From: Shewanella psychropiezotolerans
Lineage (GTDB): Bacteria; Pseudomonadota; Gammaproteobacteria; Enterobacterales; Shewanellaceae
Direction: 5' to 3'
NCBI RefSeq assembly: GCF_007197555.1
Contig: NZ_CP041614.1
Location: forward strand, 5,014,001-5,078,000
DNA: 64,000 bases
Below, one piece after another: positions 47,833 to 57,370 of this stretch (position 1 is the stretch's first letter; each line of letters begins with the position of its first letter). Made by a program: the position numbers and the translations under genes. The notes under the pieces are model-generated. The model was not told the origin of the DNA. It did no database searches and worked only from the letters and a program-made list of their open reading frames with translations.

Positions 47833-48363
47833 TTAGAGTGAATTAAGAGTTGAGGCTTCATCCGCCAAAGCCGGAGCCCAGACAAATGGGATAGGCCAAA
47901 GTCTTTGCTGATTTTTATCGTATTCATCCCACAAGGTTTGATAACTAATATTCACCGAAGGATGGGTCAAATCAGGGGCAAGCTCAGCCATAGGCCAGAG
48001 AACGAAGGCATTGGTTAAGATTTCAGCCCTTGGCAGTTCAACAGGATCGAGCGTGACCTTGTCGCCATAGAGCAGAAGATCCAGATCCAATGTTCTGGGG
48101 GCAAACTTTTTAGCCCCCACCAGACGGCCATTGTCTTGCTCGATCTTCTTAAACAGCGATACTAGTTCACCTATACTCAAATCAGTATCGACGCCAACGA
48201 CCATATTTAAAAAGTTACAGCCTTTAAAGCCAACCGCTTCACTTTCATACACCGAGGAGAGTAAGAGTTTGCCAAAGTGATAGCTTAGGTCACTTAACCC
48301 TGACTTAAGGTAGCGCTCAGGCTCAATATTACTGCCCAGGCTGATATAAACACGAGATAACAT
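47833..48363 (-). CDS. folK: 2-amino-4-hydroxy-6-hydroxymethyldihydropteridine pyrophosphokinase
   Basis: The protein has 176 residues with HPPK marks: YISLGSNIEPERYL at the N-terminus and FAPRTLDLDLLLYGD. It transfers pyrophosphate from ATP to the pterin in folate synthesis. It starts one base after the folB stop, so the two consecutive-pathway genes are coupled. Confidence 0.95.
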   Translation of the reverse strand: MLSRVYISLGSNIEPERYLKSGLSDLSYHFGKLLLSSVYESEAVGFKGCNFLNMVVGVDTDLSIGELVSLFKKIEQDNGRLVGAKKFAPRTLDLDLLLYGDKVTLDPVELPRAEILTNAFVLWPMAELAPDLTHPSVNISYQTLWDEYDKNQQRLWPIPFVWAPALADEASTLNSL

Positions 48364-48717
48364 CTAACAATAACCTCGCTCAATCTCGACACCGACAGCT
48401 GCAACACTTGGCACGGCTCCAGGTTTCATTACAGTCACTTTTACCCAAGGCACATCAAATTCATCCATTAAACAGGTCGCGATCATCTCAGCTACTGTTT
48501 CGATGAGTTCAATTGGCTTTTCGGTTATCAAGGCCGTTAATCGCTTCGATACCGTTTCATAACACAAGGCATACTGATAATCATCGGTATCCGCGGCGGG
48601 CTTGTTATCCCAAGCCATATCCAGATCGATCAACAAGTTCTGATGAATCTTCTTTTCCCACTCATAGATCCCGATAACAGTTTCTATTTTTAACTGTCGT
48701 ATTAATACTCTGTCCAT
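48364..48717 (-). CDS. folB: Dihydroneopterin aldolase
   Basis: The product has 117 residues from the ATG at 48717 (GGAGAGAGC upstream); the in-frame start at 48747 lacks a ribosome site. The FolB pattern is clear: MDRVLIRQLKIETVIGIYEW at the start and the catalytic-region KPIELIETVAEMIA. It converts dihydroneopterin to hydroxymethyldihydropterin, the substrate of FolK. Confidence 0.95.
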   Translation of the reverse strand: MDRVLIRQLKIETVIGIYEWEKKIHQNLLIDLDMAWDNKPAADTDDYQYALCYETVSKRLTALITEKPIELIETVAEMIATCLMDEFDVPWVKVTVMKPGAVPSVAAVGVEIERGYC

Positions 48718-48846
48718 GCTCTCTCCAAAACCAGACTCGCTCCTCATCGATGAGGGCGCATTAAGCCGCTCGGCCTAAGAGGTCTGATAAGCGTTAACGG
48801 ATAAAAAAGATATAATGCCAATCTTATCTATTAATTTGCTAAATGC

Positions 48847-48932
48847 CTCTTTCTAACGGTACAAATCCCAAGTAGGATAAGGCCCTGTAAAAGGATTTTA
48901 CCTCTCAGGCAAAGCAGATAAAATAGAAAGTT
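48847..48932 (+). ncRNA. Glycine-riboswitch-like leader upstream of plsY
   Basis: A 7-bp closing stem CTTTCTA (48849-48855) with TAGAAAG (48924-48930) encloses CCCAAGTAGGATAA and, at 48902-48913, CTCTCAGGCAAA. The latter, followed by GCAGATAAAA, resembles the conserved 3' half of glycine aptamers (CTCTCAGGCAAA, then GGACAGA). The 5' GGAGAG-type element is not clear, so this may be a decayed or variant single aptamer. plsY follows 70 bases later. A covariance-model search would decide. Confidence 0.35.
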
Positions 48933-49000
48933 GTGATTATGGCTTAGCACTGATAAATATTGTGGCGCGATGATACCTTAAGACGGATAAGGAAACCAAT

Positions 49001-49615
49001 TTGACCATAACAGTACTCACTCTGGTAATGATATTGACCGCCTACTTGGCTGGCTCAATTTCCAGCGCCGTGCTCGTTTGTCAAATGCGTGGGCTTCCCG
49101 ACCCAAGAACACAAGGCTCAGGCAATCCTGGGGCGACCAATGTCCTGCGCATAGGTGGGGCCAGCTCCGCGGCTATGGTATTATTCTTTGACATGTTAAA
49201 AGGTGCCCTGCCCGCCTATCTCGCCTTCCGCATAGGGGTCGAACCGGTCTCTCTAGGCCTGATTGCTATTGCCGCCTGTGTTGGCCATATTTTCCCTATC
49301 TTCTTTAAATTTAAAGGTGGAAAAGGAGTCGCGACGGCATTCGGCGCTATGGCTCCCATTGGTCATGACTTAGCACTCTCTCTGATAGGCACCTGGATTG
49401 TCATGGTATTAATCAGCCGATACTCCTCACTCGCCGCGATTATCACAGCCTTGCTCGCCCCCGCCTATACTTGGTATCTGGATGACAGGTTTATCATCCC
49501 GGTTTCTATGCTCTCGGCATTGATAGTCATCAGACACAAAGACAATATTCGCAGACTATTAAAAGGTGAAGAATCTAAGGTGTCCCGAAAGAAAAGAGAT
49601 AAGTCGAAGGAATAA
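49001..49615 (+). CDS. plsY: Glycerol-3-phosphate acyltransferase PlsY
   Basis: The protein has 204 residues and five hydrophobic segments with the family motifs [25 protein letters not shown] and a basic C-terminus. It moves acyl groups from acyl-phosphate to glycerol-3-phosphate, the first step of phospholipid synthesis. The start is TTG with AAGGAAACC upstream; no ATG fits. It is divergent from folB, as in many gammaproteobacteria. Confidence 0.95.
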   Translation: MTITVLTLVMILTAYLAGSISSAVLVCQMRGLPDPRTQGSGNPGATNVLRIGGASSAAMVLFFDMLKGALPAYLAFRIGVEPVSLGLIAIAACVGHIFPIFFKFKGGKGVATAFGAMAPIGHDLALSLIGTWIVMVLISRYSSLAAIITALLAPAYTWYLDDRFIIPVSMLSALIVIRHKDNIRRLLKGEESKVSRKKRDKSKE

Positions 49616-49819
49616 AGCCTAAGTTCGATATGACCCCGATAAAGTGGACTCGGGGTTTAAAGTCTTGGACTTCCCCGAGTCTAGAGTTCAGGGCCAGTCC
49701 AATACGAAGAATGAGGGGCAAGTAATCAGCAACGCACAATGGTCCGTTGCTGATTATTTCAGACTCTTGATGCTAGAGCTTTGATACTAGGAAGTCGCTC
49801 CTAGAAACGAACACCAACT

Positions 49820-51832
49820 TTAGAATCTATAACTCCCAGTTAGGCGTAGTGCGCGGCCTGTACCGGCATAATAACCGTTGCCCCAGCTGCTGTAATAACC
49901 TGAGCTGACATACTGTTCATCGAACAAGTTATCGACGCGAAAGCTGGCAAGCCAGGCATCCTTGGTGTAGTTAACCGCCAGGTTAGTCAGCCAGTATGCA
50001 TCTAACTTATCACCAGCATTACTATTATCGCCTTCCATAAAACGCTCACCGGTATAAACCACTTCGGTAAATACCTGCCAGTTTTGATTGGCATCGATAC
50101 TGAAGTAACCACGACCCGTGTGCTCTGCAACCCAGGAAAGTTGCTTACCTTCATTGAGACCTTCGGTAAATTCAGCGTCGATATAGTTATACTCGGCGCC
50201 CAATTGTACCTTATCGGTCAGCTGCCAATCCCAATCGGCACTCACACCGTAACGCCGTGACGCATCGGCGTTGACGTTAGCACCAGGAAAACCACCACCA
50301 ATAGGGGTCTCAGCACTCGAGTCAAATACGATCTCATCTTCAAGATCTAAGCGATAAGCACTCAAACGTAATGTGTGCGACTTAGGTGTCCAGTCCCAAC
50401 CCGCTTCGTATGAACGGCCCGTCTGCGGGTTAAGACCTATCACGCCAGGAGAGGTATAAGCTTGCTCATCGACCTTAGCGAAACGGAAGTTATCATCGGC
50501 GCGTAGATAGAATCTATGAGACGAGGTTGGACGATAATTCAGACCTAACTCGAAGGCATGGGCATCTTGATCTAATTCTATTCCTTCTGGGTACACAGAA
50601 CCATCAACAAGATCATCCTTCGCTTCAGAGTAACGGCCACCCACGACATAGCTAAGACTAGTGGTTAATGGAACACTGGCTTGAACATAGGCACTGGCAA
50701 CCTTTTGAACGTTACTACGACCACTGCTAAATTCTGACTCACCTCGACTCAAATCGATACCGGTGACGATACTCAAGTCGCCCTTTTCGGTGGCAATATG
50801 AGCAACAGCTTTAGGCGTAAATTCAAGAAATGAGCGCTTGTTGGTGCCAGGCTTTCCCCAGCTAATACTCTTAACTTTACTGTCGGTATAGTTGATATCG
50901 GCGCCCAGAGACCAGGCATCGTTTAATTGATGTTGGTAACCACTGCGGATAGCCGTTGTCATCTCATGTTGATAGTCATCTGGATTGAATGGATTTGCTT
51001 GAGTCGGATCGTCTTCAATCTGATCCAGAGTTAATGATCCCGCCATTTCACGATCGTTATCGTAGTAACTGGTCTCGATGAAAAAGTTATCCGATTCAGT
51101 TTGATATTGCAGGCGACCTAAAACAGATGATGTCTTATTGGCGTTATGATCACGATAGTTATCACCTTGGTTATAACTCGCAGCCGCATAGTAGCGCCAG
51201 GTATCGTTAATCGCACCAGACACATCGGCCTTGCCTTCATACGTGTTGAAACTGCCGCCAGACAGCTGAATACTTCCACCTGTTCCCGTCGGAGCCCTAG
51301 TAATGATGTTAATCACACCACCAACCGCCTGATCGCCGTAAAGCACACCAGCGCTGCCAGATAAGATCTCGACGCGCTCAATTTGATTGAGTGGGATCGC
51401 ATTGATGCTAGGCGCCGCAATATCGATATTATTAAGACGGCGACCATCGACTAAGATCAGTGTATTGTTCGCAGCTTGGCCAGCAGAGAAGCCACGCATC
51501 GAAAAAACCGCGCCTGAGTTTGAATCTGAAATTTGAATGCCGCTCTGACCACGTAACACTTGGGTTAGCGTGGTCGCGCCGCTCATCTCTATCTGAGCAG
51601 AATCGATAATATTCACGTTGGCCGCGATATTCAGAGGGGTGTTTTCGCTACGGCCAATCACAGTGATCACTTCATCGACACTGTTTGCCTGGCTTTCACC
51701 AGTATTAGCAGCTTCGGCCGCCATAGCGCTCGATGAGACAACAGACAGAGTCAATACACTGCTGATTAGAATGGCTATTGTTGAAAGTTTGTTTGGCTCA
51801 TTATATGACTTTTTATATGAGAGTGTACCCAT
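49820..51832 (-). CDS. btuB: TonB-dependent cobalamin receptor BtuB-like
   Basis: The protein has 670 residues: signal peptide (ends near SSAMAAEA), TonB box DEVITVIGR, plug domain (IDSAQIEMSGATTLTQVLRG, VDGRRLNNIDI) and a 22-strand-type barrel ending in LRLTGSYRF (C-terminal Phe). A cobalamin riboswitch precedes it, which identifies the ligand as a corrinoid. It imports vitamin B12 across the outer membrane using TonB energy. BtuF/C/D genes are not in the window. Confidence 0.93.
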   Translation of the reverse strand: MGTLSYKKSYNEPNKLSTIAILISSVLTLSVVSSSAMAAEAANTGESQANSVDEVITVIGRSENTPLNIAANVNIIDSAQIEMSGATTLTQVLRGQSGIQISDSNSGAVFSMRGFSAGQAANNTLILVDGRRLNNIDIAAPSINAIPLNQIERVEILSGSAGVLYGDQAVGGVINIITRAPTGTGGSIQLSGGSFNTYEGKADVSGAINDTWRYYAAASYNQGDNYRDHNANKTSSVLGRLQYQTESDNFFIETSYYDNDREMAGSLTLDQIEDDPTQANPFNPDDYQHEMTTAIRSGYQHQLNDAWSLGADINYTDSKVKSISWGKPGTNKRSFLEFTPKAVAHIATEKGDLSIVTGIDLSRGESEFSSGRSNVQKVASAYVQASVPLTTSLSYVVGGRYSEAKDDLVDGSVYPEGIELDQDAHAFELGLNYRPTSSHRFYLRADDNFRFAKVDEQAYTSPGVIGLNPQTGRSYEAGWDWTPKSHTLRLSAYRLDLEDEIVFDSSAETPIGGGFPGANVNADASRRYGVSADWDWQLTDKVQLGAEYNYIDAEFTEGLNEGKQLSWVAEHTGRGYFSIDANQNWQVFTEVVYTGERFMEGDNSNAGDKLDAYWLTNLAVNYTKDAWLASFRVDNLFDEQYVSSGYYSSWGNGYYAGTGRALRLTGSYRF

Positions 51833-51954
51833 TTTACCTTTAACTCCTAAAAGGAAAACGGGGCAAAGATGTCACGACATAATTAGGCCGTTCAGCTTTA
51901 TGCTGTTGACCGAAAGCCGCATCTTGAGATCTGCCCGCCGAAATCTCAAAATCA

Positions 51955-52180
51955 TCTAATGGGCCGGTCTCCGGACTTAGGCTCTGCGATGACACTTTAA
52001 AAAGCAACACTGCGCGAGTTCAGGCTTTTTACGCTGCCATTTCTTCACAAATAAGCGCACCTGACTCTTACCTTTTACCGTTGCGGGGGCAGTGTCAGAT
52101 TCTCACTGACTTCCCGATTATCCTTCACCTTAATTGTCGAAATTCATAGCAAGCCGCTATGTTTCAACACGTTAAATAGG
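51955..52180 (-). ncRNA. Cobalamin riboswitch controlling btuB
   Basis: On the minus strand the conserved B12 box is read as CACTGCCCCCGCAACGGTAA (about 52079-52098). GGGAAGTCAGTGAGAATC stands before it, and a 3' pseudoknot part with GAGACCGGCCC lies close to the start codon region. Adenosylcobalamin binding is known to shut off btuB expression. The exact 5' end is uncertain by some tens of bases. Confidence 0.93.
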
Positions 52181-52520
52181 TTTAGGCACCACAAAAGATT
52201 GACTAAAATATTGTTAATTCGTTCCAAGAACGCACTCAGTTTTGTACCAAGTATTAGTACCCTGTTTAGCACCGAGTGACGAACCGCCGCATTATAGACG
52301 TCTATACGTATAAATGTCTAACTTTTGAATGACATTCTGCTTACCTAAAAGTCTAATTTTATTCTCTTTGGCTGTTGCTCCGGCAAATTTTTAATAAAAC
52401 GATTTGTTCAAAAAGAATGCAAGCGTCTGATTGGCAATCAAAAGAAATCTAACTAACACCCACATAAAACAAATTCACAACATTTATATCAATTATCAAA
52501 CAAAATGACTTGCCAAATTG

Positions 52521-52564
52521 GATTACAAGTGTAATCTTAAACTTGTCGATTACAGCTGTAATCC
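52521..52564. promoter_or_regulatory. Two BlaI-type operators
   Basis: Two 16-bp palindromes, GATTACAAGTGTAATC (52521-52536) and GATTACAGCTGTAATC (52549-52564), have centres 28 bases apart. TACA-N(2-4)-TGTA is the core bound by BlaI/MecI dimers. They lie 57-100 bases before the BlaI-like gene, so autoregulation is likely. Confidence 0.85.
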
Positions 52565-52620
52565 ATAACATGCATTTAACAGAAAGTAATCAGTTCACAC
52601 TTTGACAATGGGATCAGCCG

Positions 52621-53076
52621 ATGAAAGAGATCAGTAATTCAGAACTTGCCGTACTCAATATCCTATGGGAGTCGTCACCGATAAGCTCAAATGAAGTGGT
52701 GAAAAAATTGGCAGATTCTAATGAATGGCACGAAAAAACAGTCAAAACCCTATTAAACCGCTTAGTAAAAAAACAGGCGATCGGGTTTCAAAAAAAGGGC
52801 CGAGGCTATCTCTACTCGCCCCTAATCAATCAGAGTGAATATCAAATTAAAGAGAGTCAGTCTTTCGTAGAGAGAATGTTCTCGGGTCGTATCGCCCCCC
52901 TCGTTGCAGGCTTTGCCAAAGAAAATAAACTCAGCGCAGAAGATGTTGCAGAATTGAAAACGCTGATCGACAACTGGCAAGAAGAGGACTCGAAAAAAGA
53001 CAGCTTGAACAAGGGTGAGTTAAGCAGCGACTGTCAAACAACCGATACTAAAACAAAGGAGCCTAATCATGATTAA
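52621..53076 (+). CDS. BlaI/MecI-family transcriptional repressor
   Basis: The protein has 151 residues. The winged-helix DNA-binding part is typical: ELAVLNILWESSPISSNEVV and EKTVKTLLNRLVKKQAIGF. A dimerisation region follows, with a polar tail of ~35 residues not usual in BlaI. The family represses its own operon until the membrane sensor peptidase cleaves it. The sensor gene overlaps its end by 8 bases. Targets besides this operon are unknown; no beta-lactamase is adjacent. Confidence 0.92.
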   Translation: MKEISNSELAVLNILWESSPISSNEVVKKLADSNEWHEKTVKTLLNRLVKKQAIGFQKKGRGYLYSPLINQSEYQIKESQSFVERMFSGRIAPLVAGFAKENKLSAEDVAELKTLIDNWQEEDSKKDSLNKGELSSDCQTTDTKTKEPNHD

Positions 53077-54337
53077 CTGGCTCACACAACAAAGCATACT
53101 CATAAGCTTAGTCTGCGCCTTCATCCTACTTTTTCATAAGCCACTGCTTAAACAGCTAGGGGCTCACCACATGTACAGTTTATGGCTGGCTATCCCACTA
53201 ATGTTATTAGGCTCTGTGGTACTGCAATTTCTGCCTAACTTGCTGGCAGAATCTAAGCTAGCAAGTTTTGAGCATTACAGAGTGCTGGCGTCACTCGCCG
53301 TTAAAAAAAGTGAAAGCCTAATCCCGGCCCCTTTAGTCGCAGGTTTATGGTTGTCTGGTATTGCCGTGATGACGGCACTGTTACTACTGCAACGACGCTA
53401 TTTAAATAAATTGTTGAGCAAGAGTACACCTTATGCTCACCCCCAGAGCGGCGAACTTAACATCAACGCGCTGATGTTGACCGACGCTTTACCCATATTA
53501 CAGAGTCCAGAGATCACTTCTCCCATGTTAACAGGCGTGATTAAGCCGACGATCATAGTGCCATCAGACTTTCATAAACTGACAGTAAAGCAGCAAAAAG
53601 CCGTATTGGAACACGAACTGTTTCACCATGAACGCGGAGACATCATCATTAACCTACTGGCCTATGGTCTGCTCGCCATCTTCTGGTTCAATCCGCTTTG
53701 CTGGCTAGCCTACCGCCGTTTTCGTGACGATCAAGAACTCGCCTGTGATGCTCAAATCACCTCATTGATGAATACCGATGAAAAAATTGCCTATAGCCAT
53801 GCGTTATTGGCTTACTCTCAGCACGCTCAAATGGGCATGCTGCATACCCACTATGGAAATAAAAACATCTTAAAGGAAAGGATCATGCAAATGAAAAAAC
53901 AACATGGAAAGAGCACTTTAACCATAATAGCAATGACACTAGGCTTAGGATTAGCAAGCTTGATACTCAATCAACAAGTTCAGGCAGGGGATCATCAAAC
54001 CTCGTCGAAAGAATCGACCAAGCTAGCTAAGAGCCAAGCACATAGTATTCATCCACTGACCCGTGTCGAGCCTAAATACCCAAAAGAAGCTGCTGAAGCG
54101 AATCAAAATGGTTATGTTCAGCTCAAGTTCGATATCAGCAAGTCAGGCATGGTGTCTAACGTTAAAGTGATTAAGTCATCTCCCAAAGGTGTATTCGACA
54201 AGTCGGCAGTAAAAGCCTTAAAACAGTGGGTATATAAAAAGTCTAAGAAAGGGGCTAAAGGTTCTAAAGTTCAGCTGGATTTTGTTATCGATGAACCAGC
54301 AGCAAATGTTGAGCGTATTAAAGTCACCGCAAATTAA
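53069..54337 (+). CDS. M56 (BlaR1-type) sensor peptidase with a TonB C-terminal domain
   Basis: The protein has 422 residues. Four hydrophobic segments are visible, with the zinc motif HELFH (in VLEHELFHHERGD, about 186-198) on the cytoplasmic side. Instead of the penicillin-binding sensor of BlaR1, the periplasmic C-terminus is a TonB-type domain (LTRVEPKYPKEAAEANQNGY to VQLDFVIDE). Similar M56-TonB fusions are known in gammaproteobacteria. It probably senses an envelope signal and cleaves the BlaI-like repressor. The TonB part could contact an outer-membrane receptor, but that is inference. Confidence 0.9.
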   Translation: MINWLTQQSILISLVCAFILLFHKPLLKQLGAHHMYSLWLAIPLMLLGSVVLQFLPNLLAESKLASFEHYRVLASLAVKKSESLIPAPLVAGLWLSGIAVMTALLLLQRRYLNKLLSKSTPYAHPQSGELNINALMLTDALPILQSPEITSPMLTGVIKPTIIVPSDFHKLTVKQQKAVLEHELFHHERGDIIINLLAYGLLAIFWFNPLCWLAYRRFRDDQELACDAQITSLMNTDEKIAYSHALLAYSQHAQMGMLHTHYGNKNILKERIMQMKKQHGKSTLTIIAMTLGLGLASLILNQQVQAGDHQTSSKESTKLAKSQAHSIHPLTRVEPKYPKEAAEANQNGYVQLKFDISKSGMVSNVKVIKSSPKGVFDKSAVKALKQWVYKKSKKGAKGSKVQLDFVIDEPAANVERIKVTAN

Positions 54338-54560
54338 TAAGAGCCGTTATTAAGAGCAACAAATCAACTTACTCGAGGCCATTCTGCTTAGGCTGATGGG
54401 TAAGATTTTGGAAAGGGGCCGCGCAGCTCTTTTTCTGTATCTGGAGAAAACCGACGAGAAAGGAGAAGTTTTAAAGCGTAAGTTATAAGAGGTAAATAGC
54501 CTTGAGCGAGAAGCGATAAGTTGAACAAGGAGGCCTAAGCCCCCATGCATTAACAATTTT

Positions 54561-54908
54561 TTAAGCTTCTACAGCCTTTGGATTCGCACCGTATTCATTT
54601 TCGCCTATGCTGTCTTGCACATAGAAGACCAACAAAACGATAGCACCAATAAGTGGTATTAAACCGATGAGCTGCCACCAGCCAGAACGTCCGGTATCAT
54701 GTAGGCGACGAGTTGATATGGCTATCGTCGGTATCAACAAACCTAATGCCAACACAGTTGAAAATATCATAGTGCCTAACGTGACATCTATAACCGCCGC
54801 GATGGCATAGAAAATGAAATAAAACAGCATATACATCCAAAATGATTTACGACGATCTCGACCTGTAAAGTCTGCATATTTCTTTAATGCACCAATAAAA
54901 TATTCCAT
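54561..54908 (-). CDS. DUF805-family inner-membrane protein
   Basis: The product has 115 residues from the ATG at 54908 (AAGGAA upstream; a longer form is possible). Three hydrophobic segments and the family motif RRLHDTGRSGWWQLIGLIPL are present. DUF805 (YhaH-like) proteins have unknown function. Single gene. Confidence 0.88.
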   Translation of the reverse strand: MEYFIGALKKYADFTGRDRRKSFWMYMLFYFIFYAIAAVIDVTLGTMIFSTVLALGLLIPTIAISTRRLHDTGRSGWWQLIGLIPLIGAIVLLVFYVQDSIGENEYGANPKAVEA

Positions 54909-55449
54909 ATCTTTCCTTGTATTTGAATCCATCTTTACATTTAGTGTTTAAAACACTAACAACCATAAGACATTTTTTATTAAAAAGATGCCACCAAGCA
55001 CAAATTTACCCTCTATTCGTCTGCTATCTGTTTTCTATGTTCTTCCAGCTCTTTATGAAACGTGTAAATAATCAGCATCCACTCTATCGACGAGTCGTTG
55101 CTCAACATACTTATGTGTGAACTATCAACGACCGATACGCTGAAATTCACGAGGGAGCTGCCGAATATTTAGCTACGGGAAAACAGTGATAAAAGGGAGT
55201 TTAGTGGTGATTGAAGAGTAATTCGTTTCATATTTTCTCCATGCAATTGTAAATTCCTAAAACTAACCCTCTCACAAAATAACCATACAAGTCATTAATA
55301 TATATGAAATTAGCCTTATCCAGATTAAAAAACATGACTGTGATGTCACTAATGACCCATAATACAAAACCAATAACAATTCTCATTAACATTAATTTTC
55401 ATTAAGATAGCCCGGTGTTAAATACACTAATAATCAAAAAGGATTTCAA
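54909..55449. other. Intergenic region before the azurin gene
   Basis: Over 500 bases with no convincing gene. The right end holds the Fur-like site and the azurin promoter. The rest is A/T-rich without hairpins I can support. Confidence 0.4.
55371..55406 (+). promoter_or_regulatory. Fur-box-like sequence upstream of azurin
   Basis: AATAACAATTCTCATTAACA and the following ATTAATTTTCATTAAG contain overlapping approximate hexamers of the Fur consensus (reverse: AATGAGAATTGTT). It lies 44-79 bases before the ATG. Affinity cannot be judged by eye. Confidence 0.4.
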
Positions 55450-55935
55450 ATGAAAATCTCAATACATCGTCTTAAGACGATAAGCGCAGTGGGTCTACTC
55501 GGTTTCAGTACACTATTCGGTATGTCGTCTAGTGCTATGGCCCATGCCAATGAATGTGAATTAACCATCAGCGCTAACGACGCGATGCAATTCGACACTA
55601 AAGAGCTAAGCGTTCCGGCAAGCTGTAAAGAGGTCACACTGACACTGACTCATTCAGGTCAGTTACCAAAAGCTGCCATGGGCCACAACTGGGTGCTAAC
55701 CAAGGCTGCAGATATGCAAGCGGTAGCCAACGACGGCATGGGTGCTGGCGTAGATAAAAACTATGTTAAAGACGGCGACACTCGTGTTATCGCTCATACA
55801 GATGTAGTTGGCGGCGGTAGTTCAACCAGCATCACCTTCAGCACCGAAGGTATGAGTGCTTCTGAAGCCTACAAATTCTTCTGCTCATTCCCCGGCCACT
55901 GGGCAATCATGCAGGGCAGCTTTATTATCAAATAA
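55450..55935 (+). CDS. azu: Azurin
   Basis: The protein has 161 residues: signal peptide (ends SSSAMA-HANE) and a cupredoxin domain with the type-1 copper ligands His in MGHNWVLT and Cys, His, Met in FFCSFPGHWAIMQG. The N-terminal disulfide Cys is in ANECELTI. Azurin is a periplasmic electron carrier, here perhaps serving cytochrome c peroxidase or oxidase. Confidence 0.95.
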   Translation: MKISIHRLKTISAVGLLGFSTLFGMSSSAMAHANECELTISANDAMQFDTKELSVPASCKEVTLTLTHSGQLPKAAMGHNWVLTKAADMQAVANDGMGAGVDKNYVKDGDTRVIAHTDVVGGGSSTSITFSTEGMSASEAYKFFCSFPGHWAIMQGSFIIK

Positions 55936-55987
55936 GGCCCTAGATTATAGTTCCTAGGATCTAGATTATTGATTCTAGAACCTAGGA
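55936..55987. repeat. CTAG-rich intergenic repeat
   Basis: CCTAGATTATAGTTCCTAGG, then ATCTAGATTATTGATTCTAG and AACCTAGG: five CTAG sites in about 50 bases, in the gap between convergent genes. Same type as the array at 27177-27225. Confidence 0.7.
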
Positions 55988-57370
55988 ACTCGTCGCATAT
56001 TTATTCTTATAAACCTTGCCGCCTTTCATCACAAAATCCACATCTAATAAGGCTTCAATCTCTTTCAGCGGGCTAATCTCTGTCGCGATAATATCGGCGT
56101 ACTTACCCACTTCCAATGTGCCTAACTTGTCTGACATTCCAATCAAATCCGCGCCGTTGACCGTGGCTGATTTTAAAATATCGGCATTACTCATACCCGC
56201 CTGATGCATTAATACTGCTTCACGGGCATTAGTACCATGTTGAGACACACCGCTGTCGGTACCATAAGCTATCTTAACCCCGGCTTTATACACGGCCTTG
56301 AAGTTATCTGTCATATCCACGCCGACACGTCTGGCTTTAGCCTTAATCGCATCAGACATAAAGTCAGAGGTTTTGGCCATCTGCACTACGGTATCGCCAG
56401 CAAGCAAGGTCGGCACTAGATAAGCACCATTTTTCTTTAATAGCTTGATGCTTTCTTTATCGGCGTAACTGCCATGTTCGATACTGTCGACTCCGGCACG
56501 TAGTGCCGCGTTAATCCCTTCGGTAGCATGAGCGTGACTGGCGACCTTACGGCCCAGCCCATGAGCGGTATCGACAATCTCTTTTAGCTCATCGTCGGCC
56601 ATCTGCTGACCCGTGCCCGTATTAGTATCCGACAACACGCCGCCGGTAGAGGTGATTTTAATCACATCGGCACCAAACTTAATCGCCCGGCGAGTCGCCC
56701 TGCGGCAATCATAGGGACCATCACAAATGGTCTTAGAGGTGAACTTATCCAGTAAATCCGGGCTCATGCCGTCTACATCACCATGACCACCGGTAACCGA
56801 TACCCCGCCCGATGCGATAATACGCGGACCATCCACCCAACCTTTAGCTATGCCATCACGCAGGGCATAAATTTGCTCTGGTTTAGCCCCTAAGTCCCGC
56901 ACTGTGGTAAACCCCGCTAAAAGCGTTAACTTGGCAAAGTGAGCACTGCGTATCGCCACATCGGCATCTGACATACGCAAATTTTCAGTGTCATTCTTAG
57001 GCCCAAGTTCACCTTGAAGATGCACATGCATATCCATCAAGCCTGGCATCACGAAGCGGTTTTTAAGATCGATATAGTCAACGTCAGTACCAAAAGACTT
57101 AGGGTCCAGATAACCGCTCTTCACCTGACTTATCTTGCCGCCCTCATCAATCACTAATGTCTGCTCGATTAACGGTTTTTTACCAGGGATACTAAGTAGC
57201 TCCCCCGCATGGATCACAGTAAAAGATGCGGCTAATAATGGAGTAGTCACCAAAGACGATGCAATAGCGATAGCAAGCCCTGTGGTCCGAAATAGCGCCT
57301 GAATGGAACTGACACTTTTAGCTGTTTTTACTGTGTTAGCCGTTAGCTTGATATTGTTTTTATTCGTCAT
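55982..57370 (-). CDS. Secreted amidohydrolase (metal-dependent hydrolase)
   Basis: The protein has 462 residues with an N-terminal signal region (ends near TTPLLAASF). The amidohydrolase motifs are DMHVHLQG (metal HxH), a Lys in GADVIKITSTGG, HAHATEGINAALRAGVDSIEHG and AYGTDSGV (Asp). It belongs to the imidazolonepropionase/Xaa-Pro dipeptidase-like branch, whose periplasmic members hydrolyse dipeptides or similar amides. The substrate cannot be told. Confidence 0.9.
   Translation of the reverse strand: MTNKNNIKLTANTVKTAKSVSSIQALFRTTGLAIAIASSLVTTPLLAASFTVIHAGELLSIPGKKPLIEQTLVIDEGGKISQVKSGYLDPKSFGTDVDYIDLKNRFVMPGLMDMHVHLQGELGPKNDTENLRMSDADVAIRSAHFAKLTLLAGFTTVRDLGAKPEQIYALRDGIAKGWVDGPRIIASGGVSVTGGHGDVDGMSPDLLDKFTSKTICDGPYDCRRATRRAIKFGADVIKITSTGGVLSDTNTGTGQQMADDELKEIVDTAHGLGRKVASHAHATEGINAALRAGVDSIEHGSYADKESIKLLKKNGAYLVPTLLAGDTVVQMAKTSDFMSDAIKAKARRVGVDMTDNFKAVYKAGVKIAYGTDSGVSQHGTNAREAVLMHQAGMSNADILKSATVNGADLIGMSDKLGTLEVGKYADIIATEISPLKEIEALLDVDFVMKGGKVYKNKYATSS

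Noticed and set aside
54350..54556. Small plus/minus open frame after the M56-TonB gene
   Set aside because: No ribosome site or family pattern; appears to be random open sequence.
55371..55406. A confident Fur operator
   Set aside because: Only approximate hexamer matches in an A/T-rich context; kept as a low-confidence site.
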